From Symsagittifera roscoffensis (Eukaryota; Xenacoelomorpha; Acoela; Convolutidae): 64,000 nt of DNA. Location of the stretch: assembly GCF_963678635.1 (NCBI RefSeq), contig NC_087070.1, positions 23,487,419-23,551,418 on the forward strand, read 5' to 3'. This document shows, one piece after another, positions 24,901-36,458 of the stretch; positions within the stretch are counted from its first letter, which is position 1, and each line of letters begins with the position of its first letter. Below the pieces are notes generated by a model that was not told the origin of the DNA, did not search any database, and saw only the letters and a list, made by a program, of their open reading frames with translations. A program made the translations under genes and the position numbers.

Positions 24901-26410
24901 GGAAGGAGTTATGATGAATAGGAGAATTTCAAATTCCTTAAAAAAGCGCCGATGGGATTCAACCAGTTTGATTTTTTTGTTTTTAATCATATCCCATTAT
25001 AGTTGGAAAAGTCATAATCTCTTAGGCTCTCCTTTAACTAAAAGGTTTATACTGAAAACTGATTTCAACAAAAGAAAAAGATGACGTTTTTCAATAGGAA
25101 ACAACGATAGCCCGTCGCTGTGCAAGTAGCCCAGAATGTTCCGACCATATTCATTAAAAAAACCACAAGTAATGCGTAGTTTTTTGATTTTGGTGTGATC
25201 AATGATTTTAAACGAAAACCTGGAAACTCGATAGTTAAGTAAAATTTTGTAGAATTGATTATAGTTATCCATATAAAATAATTTAAAAAATCTGAAAACT
25301 TTTCGATAAATTTTTTAGAATTGATCCTAAAAATTCATTCCCAAGAAAGCGCCTGAAGTCTTTTCGATGAAAAGTTTGAGGTGAGTAAAATTAAGTAATA
25401 GTTAGTTTTTGTTAATACTTTTTGTTAAAAGCCTAATACAAGCCTACTAGCTTGCTTTGTTTGCTCAAAATTAGACAAAAAAAACTCAACACTGGAAAAA
25501 AAATTTAAAACTTCTAAGCTCGTCCGAAAAAACAACTAAGTACATACCTAATTTCACAAATCATTTAAAAACTAGTTCATGAATTACCTCCCCGCCCAAG
25601 AAAAACACCTTTGTTTAAAAAATCATAATTATGAATTAATAGTCTCTGCAATTTTTTGGAAGCTTTTCTGAAAAAAATTGTTACAGAAGTTCTTCACTAG
25701 CGAACTATTTGGTTACTTGTACTTGTCTTTCACCAATTTTCTATGTCTAAATTCAAAACTTCAAGTACCGCAAAAAAGGCTCTGATGTGATTCAAACCGT
25801 TATATTTTTTATTGTTTTTAATCATATCTCTTGATAGTCGAAATTGTCATAACCTTTTAAGCTCCTTTTCTTTATCTAAAAAAAATATACGAAATTCTGA
25901 TTGCAACTCCAAAAACTCTAAAATCTAGTAAATCTAAAAAAAGTTACAAATGGAAACAAGGATAAGCATTGCTGTGCAACTAGCACACAATGTTTCCACA
26001 ATATTCATTTAAAAATACAAAAAAAAATTTCAGCCTGCATACTTTTCGTTTTTGGTGTAATCAGTGAATTAAAACTAAAGCCTTGAATTTCGCCAGTAAA
26101 AATAGATTCTGTACAATCAGTAGTAGTTTTCCACATTTTGTAAATTTTTTGGCTGAATTTTTTTAAACTTGTTTTTATAAATTCGTTCCAAAGAAAGCGC
26201 TAGAAGGTTTTTTGAAAAGTGGTATAACTTGAGTAAAACTAAGTAATAGTTAGTAATAGTTTATAATTTAAGATATAAGTCTCTTACAAGCCTGCTCGAT
26301 CGCTTTATTTGCTCGACATTAGACGAAAAATTAACTTCGAACTGGTGTTTCTAAACACTGAAAAAGTTTTTGGAATTTTAAAAGCTAATTCGAATTATTC
26401 CGATGATTTT
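21960..26410. repeat. degenerate tandem array, ~850-bp unit
   Basis: Anchor words recur in order. ACCTCCCCGCCC-like sequence is at 22006, 24435, 24738 and 25586. (A)TTACAAGCCTAC-like sequence is at 24271, 24572, 25434 and 26283. AGTAGC(A/C)CAGAATGTT-like sequence is at about 23938, 25122 and 25978. Full units are about 850 bp and one is shortened to about 300 bp. The first unit is interrupted by the TIR element at 22188-23732. No coding potential was seen. Confidence 0.85.
22188..23732 (+). mobile_element. TIR element copy 2, ~1.55 kb, non-autonomous
   Basis: Left end TTACGAGGCCACACTATGCA (22188). The right end (23713-23732) is the reverse complement of TTACCAGGCCAAACTGTGCA, giving 17 of 20 identical. 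The similarity continues outward for several bases (CCCTACA and TGTAAGG). Subterminal blocks (22260-22610 and 23340-23700) are packed with GCGGATTCC/GGAATCCGC palindromes about every 20-25 bp. A central block (23070-23270) repeats GGAATTGAGATC. It is the inverted homologue of 2808-4371. No transposase frame was seen. Confidence 0.8.
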
Positions 26411-27934
26411 TTGCGGTACCTGATTTCGCGTGGGATAAAAGAAAAAATTTAAAGACGCCTGATAGCGAAACTCTTCTGCATTTGTAATGGTTAGAACAAA
26501 AACAATAGCCAGTTGTTCTGGCGTGAGGAAAAATTTGATGTTTTGACCCAAGTAATTGATATGGCAATTAAACTGTAAATTTTTTATTTAATTTGTCTTT
26601 GTACATAAGAAGGACGTATTTGAATAACGGTTAAAAAGTGACATTATTTTTCAAAGAGCTAATTTTTCTTTTTTTTTTATCTTTGTACCTAAGAAGGATG
26701 TATTTGAATATCGGTTGAAAATGTGACAATATTTGGTTAAACATGGAATTTTTTGATAAAATCAAGACTAAGTGTAGTAAATTTACCGGATTGTTTTCTT
26801 CTATGCTATAAATTCGAATGAAAACAGCAAAAAGGCAGACAAATGATTTTAAAAATGGAAATGGCGACTAAAGTTGCTTCAAGTGGTTACTGCAAGGCTC
26901 CTTCGAGGCACATCACTGAAAAACATCCAACTGAAATTGCTGAGAAAAGCAAGCACCGGAGGCATTTGCAACCGCTCGAAAACGCTTCAGTTTTTTCGCT
27001 TTTCGCGCCCTGTTTTTCTTTAAAAAGTAGTGCAAGTGGTGAAACATCTGCGTTATAACTCATTTCCGTTTAAATTAATGCACGCTCTTTGCTCCAAAAA
27101 CTCTTACAATGGAAAGTAATGAATGAAAAATATCGCTACGGCTTAATATGGCGTCTGAAGAGAAGATTCATCAAACAATTGAAAAAAAAAAACTACCAAT
27201 GTTTTTTCAGACAAATTTATCTTTTTTAGCTTCCCAAAACTTCTGAAAACATCTTGCACAGCAATTTGAGCTGTAATAACTGATACGAGCAGTCCTGTTG
27301 GATCTTGGGTTATGAGAGATGTATAATTTGATGAATCAAAATATGTGAGTAAAAAACTCAAGCATTGCGACCACGAAATAACTAATAGTGTCACTAAAAT
27401 GTTTTATATCAATCTCACATTTAACACTCCACGGGGTGATGGAAAAAGTCGGGCGGTAAACTTAAAGGTAGTAAATAGTTTTATATTCAAAATTTTTAGT
27501 TGAAACATGTCGCAATGTTTCACTGTTTGCTCATTCATTTTGATTCATGAAATGTTTGTGAAATTCAGATTTTCAGAGAAAGTTTTTTCATCAAGATTTT
27601 AAAGATTTTTTGTTAAAAAGTTTCAAAGATTCGTAAAGATTTGAAAACAATTTGCAAAGGTTGCTCCTCTATAGTATGGCCTCAAGCTTTCATTGAAACA
27701 TGTTTTCAATAGAAGTTTGGGAAAATCTATGGAAACAAAGTTAGAAACATTTTTTTGAGAATATATGGAGATCAAAACAGATTTTGGTGAATTTTGATGC
27801 AATATAATCATTGTTATACTAACAATTTTTCTCGCTGTTATAAAGGAAAATATTGGCATAATTGTGTTACTCATTACCAAATATAATGCAATATTTTCAA
27901 AAAGTTTTCGTAAAATAATATATCTTTATTCCAG
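26411..27934. other. spacer with weak coding candidates
   Basis: A 71-codon plus-strand frame (26843-27058, containing MATKVASSGYCKAPSRHITE) has more balanced codon use than its surroundings but no clear splice sites. A minus-strand frame (27143-27394, with TGLLVSVITAQIAVQDVF) could be an exon. Both are unproven. The rest is AT-rich and unrecognised. Confidence 0.25.
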
Positions 27935-28040
27935 AAATTTTTGTGCGGGTTACAATTCTGCTGCAGTTTTTGATCAAGGTGTATATGATACGCGGCGATT
28001 GAATCGGGCTCAGAAGGCATTCCGAAATGAATTGAAGCAA
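27935..28040 (+). CDS. candidate upstream exon of the 28.3-kb receptor or of another gene
   Basis: A 106-nt open stretch follows a good acceptor (ATCTTTATTCCAG) and ends at donor CAA|GTTTTTTG. It encodes a basic segment (GVYDTRRLNRAQKAFRNELK). It enters in phase 2 and leaves in phase 0. The receptor's first exon at 28331 also begins in phase 0 after TTTTTAG, so splicing into it would keep frame. A receptor N-terminus does not need this segment, so it may belong to a separate gene. Confidence 0.35.
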
Positions 28041-28317
28041 GTTTTTTGTTCTAGTTATTGCGCATTTATTTTATACTTGACAAGTTTAACAGGTGTAAGC
28101 TTTAAGTAAATATAACAAAAAACTTCATTTTTCTTTCTGTTGTTAATGAAAGTTCGAATTAATTTTTCATTCGAAAACTACTTCAGATGCTTCAAAGGCC
28201 AGGTCAGTGAAAATTGAATTGAACTGGGCACTGTAAATCCTCGCTAGATTTAACTACCTTCTTTTTTCTTAAAACAAGAAACTAACTACGCTATAAACTT
28301 ACTTTAAGTTCAGATTA

Positions 28318-28330
28318 TTTCAATTTTTAG
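28318..28330 (+). promoter_or_regulatory. splice or trans-splice acceptor abutting the receptor ATG
   Basis: TTTCAATTTTTAG ends directly at the ATG of the receptor. A pyrimidine-rich AG immediately before a start codon fits either a spliced-leader trans-splice site or the 3' end of a 5'-UTR intron. Confidence 0.45.
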
Positions 28331-31300
28331 ATGAACAGTACTACAAATACAATCGAAGGCGAAAGCGATGGCCAGCAGACTATATTCAACGACTGGCCTC
28401 ATTTTTACCCAGCAATGAAAAGGGTCATTTTTGGTCTGGATTTATTCTGTGCCATTGTTGGTGTGCTGGGAGTTTTGGGCAACGTAACAATCATGCTAAT
28501 TATTTCAAAGTGGAAACATACGTCGTCAGCAGCAACTTTCATGTTCTTTCTGGCCTCAGCGGACTTGTTGTCGGTTATTTACAACGGCGTTATCGACAAA
28601 ATCGGGCCTCTTCTAAATGAGAAATTCAGAGTTTCAGCGATTAATGATTTTTTCTGTGCAGGATGCGCTTTCTGGTCTTTCGCAACAGCATCTCTAGCAT
28701 TATACGCAACAGTTTTATTCAGGGAAGTTTTGCTCATTTTTACTGGTTATAAATTAATGGTACTAAAAAGCATTTGAACGGCCAAAAATATACCCCTTCT
28801 GGTACTATTTTTCATAATCCATTTTTGACTGAGAGGCCCTAATCTGAAACATTTCAAAAAGTTTCAAAAAAATGCCCGAAAACATCATTTTTGACCTGTT
28901 TTCCAAGCAGAAAAAAAAATCAGCTCCGCATAAGTTTCTGAAAGATTACGGTCTTCATATTGTTCGGTAGAGCTCACTTTTAAACTTTCTGGTCTTTCGC
29001 AACAGCATCTCTAGCATTATACGCAACAGTTTTATTCAGGGAAGTTTTGCTCATTTTTACTGGTTATAAATTAATGGTACTAAAAAGCATTTGAACGGCC
29101 AAAAATATACCCCTTCTGGTACTATTTTTCATAATCCATTTTTGACTGAGAGGCCCTAATCTGAAACATTTCAAAAAGTTTCAAAAAAATGCCCGAAAAC
29201 ATCATTTTTGACCTGTTTTCCAAGCAGAAAAAAAAATCAGCTCCGCATAAGTTTCTGAAAGATTACGGTCTTCATATTGTTCGGTCGAGCTCACTTTTAA
29301 ACTGTCATTGGCCATCCTGGCCATTAAAACTAGTCTGAAGTTAAAATACCATAAGTTGCTTTTTGTAAACGAATTGCAGTATAAAAACGATGTATTTTGG
29401 TTTCTTAAATGTAAACTGCACGCTCTCTGGCATAAAAAAGTGTGACAGACATCTTTTTTGTAGAAGTATGAACGGATCGAAAGCAGCTGTTCAGATAATA
29501 ATTTTTGTGGGTTGTATATTGTGAGCAAATCCAATTTTTTCTCCACAAGTCTTGACAAATGCGTCGCAGTTATGTTCCCGTTCAAGTACAGACAGTTTAG
29601 TAGGCCAAGAACAGCAGTTTATGTCGCATCTGTTGTGTTTTGGCTACTCGTTATGCTCAATTTGCCAGTTGTCGTGGTTTTCCGGATACGAAAAGGGATC
29701 AAACTAACCTAACGAATGAAACGAAATAATGAATAAACCAGACAACATACATGTAAACTGCCTCTTTTATTTTTCTACACACTTCTCAAAGTATTTGTTG
29801 CGGCAATTTCAACATTCATTTCATCTTCAAGTGTGCTTTGTTGAACGAAATCAGTTTGTTAGAAAAAATGATTTTTGGTTAGAAAACCCGAAGCTTCGAA
29901 ACTTCCATTGGAAACCAGAAAGCTCCTATCATGTGAGGCCCTGATTGTTCCGACTGCCTTTTAGGCTCTATTGAGAAGTGATCAATTAGAAAAACATCCT
30001 TCCACCCAATATATAAAATTTAAATTGAGATCTTCTGCATATAACAAACTATTAATTAATCCGAATAGCAGGCATAAATTTTTTTGATATAAATTTTAAA
30101 ACGAAATAAATTTCAGCTTGTGCGTTGATTGCCATAAACATGTCGCGTTCTTTTTTCCCAAACTGGCCAAACTGGCCGGTGTTAAGCCCCCATATATTTC
30201 TGAAAAATCATCACAGCTGAAATTTCCTTTTAAGTAAGAGTTGAAGATAACAAAACTTTTATATGTTATATAACGTCCCTTCAAACATGGCTAGTTAAAG
30301 GATCAAAATTGGTCTTCAGAAAAACACCCGAGCGCACATGTTCCTTGTTTGAAGTCAAATAAAAAATCAGTACTTCTTCTGAAGTGTATTAGTAAAATAT
30401 CATTTTTGTATCAGATTCTGTCAAGTGGCAATGTTTCTCTGATCAGAGATAATCAGAGAAAAAAAATCGCAGCACTGTAACAGTACTGAATCAGTACTGT
30501 TTTTATTCTGCTATTTTCCTGATCAAAATAAAACCAGAGGTTTTGTTCAGAAAACTCTCATGTCAGAATAAAATCAGAGGTTTTGTTCTGATACTTCTCT
30601 GATCATACTAATATCAGATATTTTGTTCTGTTAATTCTATGACCAGAAATCGAATCAGAAAAATCAGAACAGCATTTTTTTTGTTTGAAAACTTGAAAAA
30701 AATCTCAAGTCATACGAAACTCCGGTTGACTTCAGGCCAAAAACATGATTTCATTGAAACTACTTGCTTGGACTGATTTCAAAAACATTTTCTTTCTTCA
30801 TATTAACGATTAATCTAAATTTTTCTGGAAAAAAAAAAGAAAAACTCAAAAGAACTCTTGGTTTTACAACTCAATTGTAAAAGAAATAAGAATTAGGCTA
30901 ACTTTGATCATAAAAAAGTCAAGAGAAACTATAAAATGAAATTGCACAGCAAAAACTTCAACAATCAATGAAACTGCACGCAACTGATAATCATCAGAAT
31001 GAGAATCAGAGTAAAAAATTTCAAAATTTTCTGATGCTATCAGTCTCGCAGCAATTTTAGGCAGCCCGATAAAGTAATTTAAATACAAAAACTAAACTCC
31101 TATGAAACAAATAAATGAACTAGCAATCATCAGTTTTTGGTTTAAAAACAGAGCAATTTTTTAAGCTTTCACGATTAAATATTTAAAAAAAAAGTTTTCT
31201 CAAGTGAAAAAACTTAGCGCATCCGGTGATTACCAGTTCAATGAATTTTTGTGTGGTGAGAAAAAAAACATTATAATAACCAAATTTACAGTTGATATGA

Positions 31301-34300
31301 AAACTTAACAAATACTGAACAGTCTCAAATTGAGTTTTTGCGAAGCTTGAGTTTTTTCAAAATTTTTTGATGATTGAATGGTTCTCAGTTTCAAAGCAAT
31401 TTCAGGCAATCAACTGTAATATAGAGTGAATCCAATTGCTTGTTATGTTTTCAAAGGCTTCATTCTGTCATTTAGAGCCTCATTTGATTGATTGCCTAAA
31501 ATTGCTTTGAATTGATTCAAATCAAATGTTTTTTTTTCGAAAAATATAGTCAATCATTGTTCTTTTGATCCACTCTCTAACATGAAAACAACACGCATGT
31601 GTGATTACACGAAAATAGAAACATATTTTTTTTACAAACTACTCGAAAAGATACAAAACATAAACTATCAAAAATATTAACGAAATTATTAATAACTTTT
31701 ACTTTCGGTCACATTGTTCGATACAAACTTTACAAAAAGAGGATGCGTAGCTTCGCATTATTTGCGATACAGCGCAAGCGTAGTAGTGCAAACTGACAAA
31801 CAACGAAAGAAGACAAAAAATATCGAACAAAAACATTCAAAAAATATGACATTAAAAATCACATGGCCTAAAACTCGTTCAATAATTTCTGGTACAATTT
31901 ATAATTGTTATTTTACTTTTTTGACACCGAGGCAAATCTCAGCTTCGCACCGCTTGCAAAATTAAATTGAATGGTTATCACATCCTGCAGATGAAGCGAC
32001 AAATTGAAAACTTAAAAACTCAAAAAAATATTTAAAAAAAAAACACAAAATCTTGAAAATGAAAATCCTGCACTTTTGTAAATTCTAAAAACACAGGCGA
32101 AGCAAAGCTTTACTTTACTTTCAATACAACACATACAAAGCATGGCGATCTAACTGACAGAGGTTGAGATGAAAACCGTAGAAAAATCTGAATGTTTTTT
32201 GAAAGAAAATCTCGAAAGTAAGGATCAACCAAAAACGTACTTGAGATTGTCCTAATTTTCTACTGAATTAAATTTTTTAAAAGTTTTTTTCCGAGAAGTA
32301 TGCAATGGAATGTAAAAATTATGTCGATATAAAATTTAAAAAGCCGACAATTCTTGAGCAGACACACGTTGAGCCGAAAAAAAATAGTTTGAGCCAAAAA
32401 CAACACACCCAAAACCGAGTGGTAAAAACAACCGAACTAAAAAGAGCGGAGACGAGCATGAAAAGCGTGTTTTCCTTGAAACGACCCAAAATTAGCTTAT
32501 TTAACCGACAAAAAGTATAAAAAAGTGAAATTGCAATTTCAAGGAGTAATCCAAACACTAAAAGGAACATTCAAAAAATGCACGCAACAAAAAATCGAAA
32601 TATTTGGTCGACATTTTTCTTAAAACAGAATATTTCTCGTTTGAAAAAAATCAAGTCCTGGTCAGATTCGGACCCAGGAAGTTTGCAGTCGTATTTGTTA
32701 CCTCCAGGCTAAGAGGGCTGGGAACGCTAAGAATTTCAATTATTAATGAAACAAGGTACCGCTATGAATGAGTCCAGAAGTAATATAGAGATGATCCTGT
32801 GGACAAAATTATTTACAAAAAAAGTCTAGTACCCGACTACGTTACCCTTGCTTAGCGCAAGGGTAATAAAAACATACATTTTTGATGAAACACAGAGCTG
32901 AAGCCGAGCTTCGCACCAATTGAACAAAATAGCAGTCCTCTTTTAATTTGAAACAATTGCTAAGACAGTGTAATCATCCGTGTACGCGTTAGTAGCACAA
33001 ACTAAATGGCATGTTAATTGTTCCAATTTAGCCAATCTTGGCAATTTTTGACGAACATAACTTCACGAAAAATGATCACAAGTGAATTAATTTTGTAAGC
33101 TCCAGCTCAAAAACTCCGTCCAAAATTGCTAGTAAAAATTTGAAGTTTTCTGGAGAAAAAAAACACCCCAATCACAAATAATCCGTCATTTTCTTTGAAA
33201 ATGTTCAGAACGAATTAATCTATCGACTGCTTTTTAAACTGGCTAAACTTCCTGTGATGCAATTTTCTTGTTTGGAAATAAGTGTATCGTAATGATTTCA
33301 TAAACTGATCTGTACGAATGGAACTATAAGGTGTTTATGACTAAAATTTATAATATAATAATAATAATAAATTGTTTCCAGTATAGGTTCACAATGATTA
33401 GTAAAAATTATATATATGATCACTCGAAGAACCCAGTCTGGGAGATCATCGTTAGGCAAATTACGTCCAATTTGCGACGTCTCTGATAATTAAAGATGGT
33501 AAACATTGGTCATTTCGGGAATAAAAATTTTGCCAGTGAAATTGTTTTGACAAGCTAGAAAATTACTTAAAAATAGGAAATATACTCTTTGACAGAGAAT
33601 AATCCAAATCATCATATAAAAACGGTTACACCCAGTTTACACCCAGTTGCTCTTCTATATCACTAAGAATATCCAACGAGTGAAAGCTGCAATACTCGAC
33701 GCGCCAAACTCGTAAAGTTTTTTGTAGCCTTTGTTGCGCTCAAACCATTGCAATTCTTGATTTTTGTTAAAATTTATGACAAAAAAAATTGATGGACAGA
33801 TTCTAAAGTTCGGTTTTAAATTTATCGACTGAGATAAAAAAAAAAGAGGTTAATTTGATCCCGAAAAGACATCAACGCGTGTCGAGCAAGTAACTTTGAT
33901 TTGTTACCGGCGGAAATATTTTTCCTACTCTATCAATTCATTGCCGTAGTTGTGAATGGCGTTATACCATTACTCGCTGTGTTCATTTTCACCTTAACTA
34001 CTATTGTAAAATTGCAACTTATGAATCGCCGGCGGTTGGCAAACCGAGCATCCGCTGCACAATCCCAGAACAACAATCGAGACCAGGACACTATTCGTTT
34101 TCCTTTCATAGCTGGTTTTTTACCCACTTTTTTCCATTATTATAAGAATTATTTGAGTAATATGGTGCAATATTTGCATGTTCAATATTGATTAACCAGG
34201 TCAAAGTTTGAGCAATTAAAAGAGAACCTTGAGAATTGTTAGCTGCTGAAAAGTCAGAGGGGGCTAAGCTCCATACTAAATTCGATGCGTCAAAAGATTT

Positions 34301-34831
34301 TATAATTATTTCTTTTTTAACATCTATGTTTGATTAATTGAACAGTATAAATATAATTTTGAGAATTTGAGAATATGAATTGATTTTTGAAAATATGAAT
34401 TGATTTTTTATCGAACTTTATGTGGTGTCTTTTTCAAACTTCATACGATGTCTTTTCGGTGAGAAATTTCAAAAAAAAATTATGGTTTAAAACAGGAAAA
34501 TGAGTTCAGGAAATTACTCGCCAAATGGTCGCTGTTTGCACTTTGTTCACAATTATTCTCTCTGAGCACATTTTGCGTTTATTCTATTTGGGAACTCGGC
34601 TTTGTGACCTCTCATAAAGAGGAAATGATTCTCCAGCTATTAGTTGCTGTAGTCCGAAACAGTGTTGTTATGATGAACGCAAGTAATTTCTACACTTACA
34701 TGATATTTGGCGCCAAGTTTAGACGGAACTTTCGAGAACTCATCTTCAAAAAAGAGACAAACGCAACGAACTCGAACCATCAAACCCCCGCACGAACTAA
34801 AGCAGCCTTCAAGACATCTGCGAATTTGTGA
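28331..34831 (+). CDS. 7TM receptor (rhodopsin family, peptide-receptor-like), 4 exons
   Basis: Exons are 28331-28722, 29550-29695, 33869-34086 and 34496-34831, giving 363 residues, complete and uninterrupted. Hallmarks: N-terminal NST site; GN with Asn51 in TM1; LASADL with Asp78 in TM2; Cys109; Asp133 in the LDKC version of DRY, exactly 24 residues after Cys109; Trp162 and Pro170 in TM4; ECL2 Cys184; Pro213 in TM5. TM6 (about 258-283) lacks the usual CWxP. TM7 has NFYTY (316-320) for NPxxY, followed by KFRRNFRELIF. The basic ICL3 and overall look resemble invertebrate peptide (FMRFamide-type) receptors, which is inference. The joins need introns GG-AG, GG-AG and GA-AG. Phases (2/1, 1/2, 0/0) match only there. 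An AATAAA follows the stop at once. Confidence 0.78.
28668..29301 (+). repeat. near-perfect 317-bp tandem duplication
   Basis: 28668-28984 and 28985-29301 are identical apart from one A/C difference (28969 versus 29286). The unit contains the last ~55 nt of receptor exon 1, its 5' splice site and ~260 nt of intron 1. The second copy has no acceptor before it and is read as intronic. Confidence 0.97.
30420..30690. repeat. ~57-60-bp CAGA/TTTTGTTCTG repeats in receptor intron 2
   Basis: AAAA(C/T)CAGAGGTTTTGTTC(A/T) words recur about every 57-60 bp between 30525 and 30690. Within the block, AACAGTACTG (30479-30488) and CAGTACTGTT (30492-30501) form an exact 10-bp hairpin. Confidence 0.75.
31392..31509. 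repeat. 22-bp inverted repeat with 74-bp loop
   Basis: CAAAGCAATTTCAGGCAATC at 31392 pairs with the complement at 31488-31509 with one mismatch in 22. It lies in receptor intron 2 and is probably the remains of a small foldback element. Confidence 0.85.
32656..32725 (-). mobile_element. tRNA-derived SINE head, Cys-like
   Basis: Minus strand: A-box-like TTAGCCTGGAGGTAAC, then CGACTGCAAACTTC (GCA anticodon context of tRNA-Cys), then B-box GGGTCCGAATCTGACC. Stems are decayed, so this is a SINE head rather than a tRNA. It lies in receptor intron 2. Confidence 0.55.
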
Positions 34832-34837
34832 AATAAA
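34832..34837 (+). promoter_or_regulatory. polyadenylation signal AATAAA
   Basis: AATAAA starts at the base after the receptor's TGA, implying a very short 3' UTR. Confidence 0.6.
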
Positions 34838-35861
34838 ATTCACTGAGTTGTTGCATATTCCCTGAATTGAAATCTTTTTCCCATTTAATTGATACCTTCA
34901 TCAGCGTCTGATCCAAATGAGCAGAAAAAAGCCATAAAATTGAATGTTCCTGATAAATTTTCCAAGTATTGAAGAAACCTCAAAACAGCCAGCAGCGAAA
35001 TAATGACTACTTCAAAAAAAAAAATTTGGTCTTAGAGACGTACTTGTGCTCGTATAAAGTAGCAATGTATTCGGATGTTATATTTTCGGAAAGAAACAGT
35101 TGAAAAATGTCGTAAGAGATCGAGTGATTTAATTAGTGAGTGTGCCGAATGGTCAAGTTGACAAGACCAAAAAAAGTGTCAGTTTGCTGAAAATGGAAGC
35201 GGGCTTTTTTTATTCGCTGCATTGTTTCAGGGCCGAGGTTCCCAATTCCGATCGATTTGATATTGAATCCTTCTTCCGCTAATGATTGCCATGTTGCTGC
35301 TTACTTCAAATATAGTTTCAAGTAATAGGTCAAATCTTAAAATAGTTTATGTGAAGAAATTGGAAAAAAATCGAAAAATCCTCCAAGATAGAGAAGCTGA
35401 TTAATTAATGACCTATGATAGGTTTACTGTAATAAAACTTTTTGTAATCTAAATATTTTGTTTTGGATAAAAGTTTTAAAAAAATCACAATTTTAGCAAT
35501 TCATTTTTCTGCATGTTAAGTTTTCAACATTTTGTTGAATTGAAGCGCTATCATCTGTGATTTGAGAAGAAAAAATTTTCGCCAAAACGTGTTCTATATG
35601 TTATGTATGTTTTCAGACAAATTTTAACTTGTAAGAGAGACTGAAATAATAAGAAATGGCACCCTTTGTTGATGAAAAACTAATTTTAGAAAATTATTTG
35701 ATTTTATCAATGTTAATCCAAGATTTTGTAACCAGCTAACCTAGTTCTCCAAAAAAAAATTCAAAAAGGGTATTAAAAATTTGATTGCTGATTTTCTATT
35801 GATAAAAAGTTTTTTTTTGCTGATAGAAAATTGTATTTTGTTTGTTTTGATTAATTATAAA
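34838..35861. other. spacer, nothing recognised
   Basis: AT-rich sequence downstream of the receptor. No supported exon or repeat. Confidence 0.4.
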
Positions 35862-36300
35862 TTGCGGGGCCAAACTGTGTATTTTGTGAAATTTGAGTGG
35901 ACTCTGCAACAGGACGAGTACAGGTTTGTTGCGGAATCCGCGATGCTACTGTTTTCTGTTGTCTTCTCAGCTGTTTTGGAATCCACGAACAAATAATTAA
36001 AACAAATTATTGCTCAAAATTGCACCAAAACAAGCTATTTTTTAAACCTTCAACAAAATTTGCGGAAATTGGAAAATTTTGCGGATTTTATAAAGACATA
36101 TATATTCATTTCATCGTAAATTACAATTTAGCGGAATTCGATTAAAATGTAGAGTTCGCTTAGATTGTGCGGAATATTTTTACATCATCAAATTATACAT
36201 TACAACTTTGTGGAATTCGTATGTTGCGGATTCAGCGACAAAAATAATGTGCGGACAAAAGTTTCGTTCGTTTTGTGTGCGCGGAGTCCATGGAAATTTT
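35862..36300 (+). mobile_element. TIR element copy 3, one end only
   Basis: Starts TTGCGGGGCCAAACTGTGTA, matching the 22188 terminus, and continues with GCGGAATCC words (35933-36300). No matching right TIR was found, so it is truncated or too diverged. Confidence 0.6.
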
Positions 36301-36317
36301 GAAACATGTTTAAAGGG

Positions 36318-36395
36318 TTGTCTCTGGATTTAAGGGATTTAGCGACACCAAAGTGCTTATTTTGTTGTCTGTATGTCACTTGAATCCAGAGACAA
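36318..36395. repeat. 17-bp hairpin
   Basis: TTGTCTCTGGATTTAAG (36318-36334) and CTTGAATCCAGAGACAA (36379-36395) pair with one mismatch. The sequence resembles ends of the GGATTCC palindrome family. Confidence 0.8.
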
Positions 36396-36458
36396 ACCTC
36401 TTACTTAAAAAGGAAATATGTTTATATTACCATAGCTAATCGAAACTTTTTCTAATCG

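Noticed and set aside
28331-28777. Stand-alone 148-residue truncated receptor
   Set aside because: The last 18 codons are intron read-through; splicing at 28722 restores the TM3 motif and the full 7TM protein.
28979-29301. Second receptor exon copy as an alternative exon
   Set aside because: No acceptor precedes it; it is a direct tandem duplication that includes intron.
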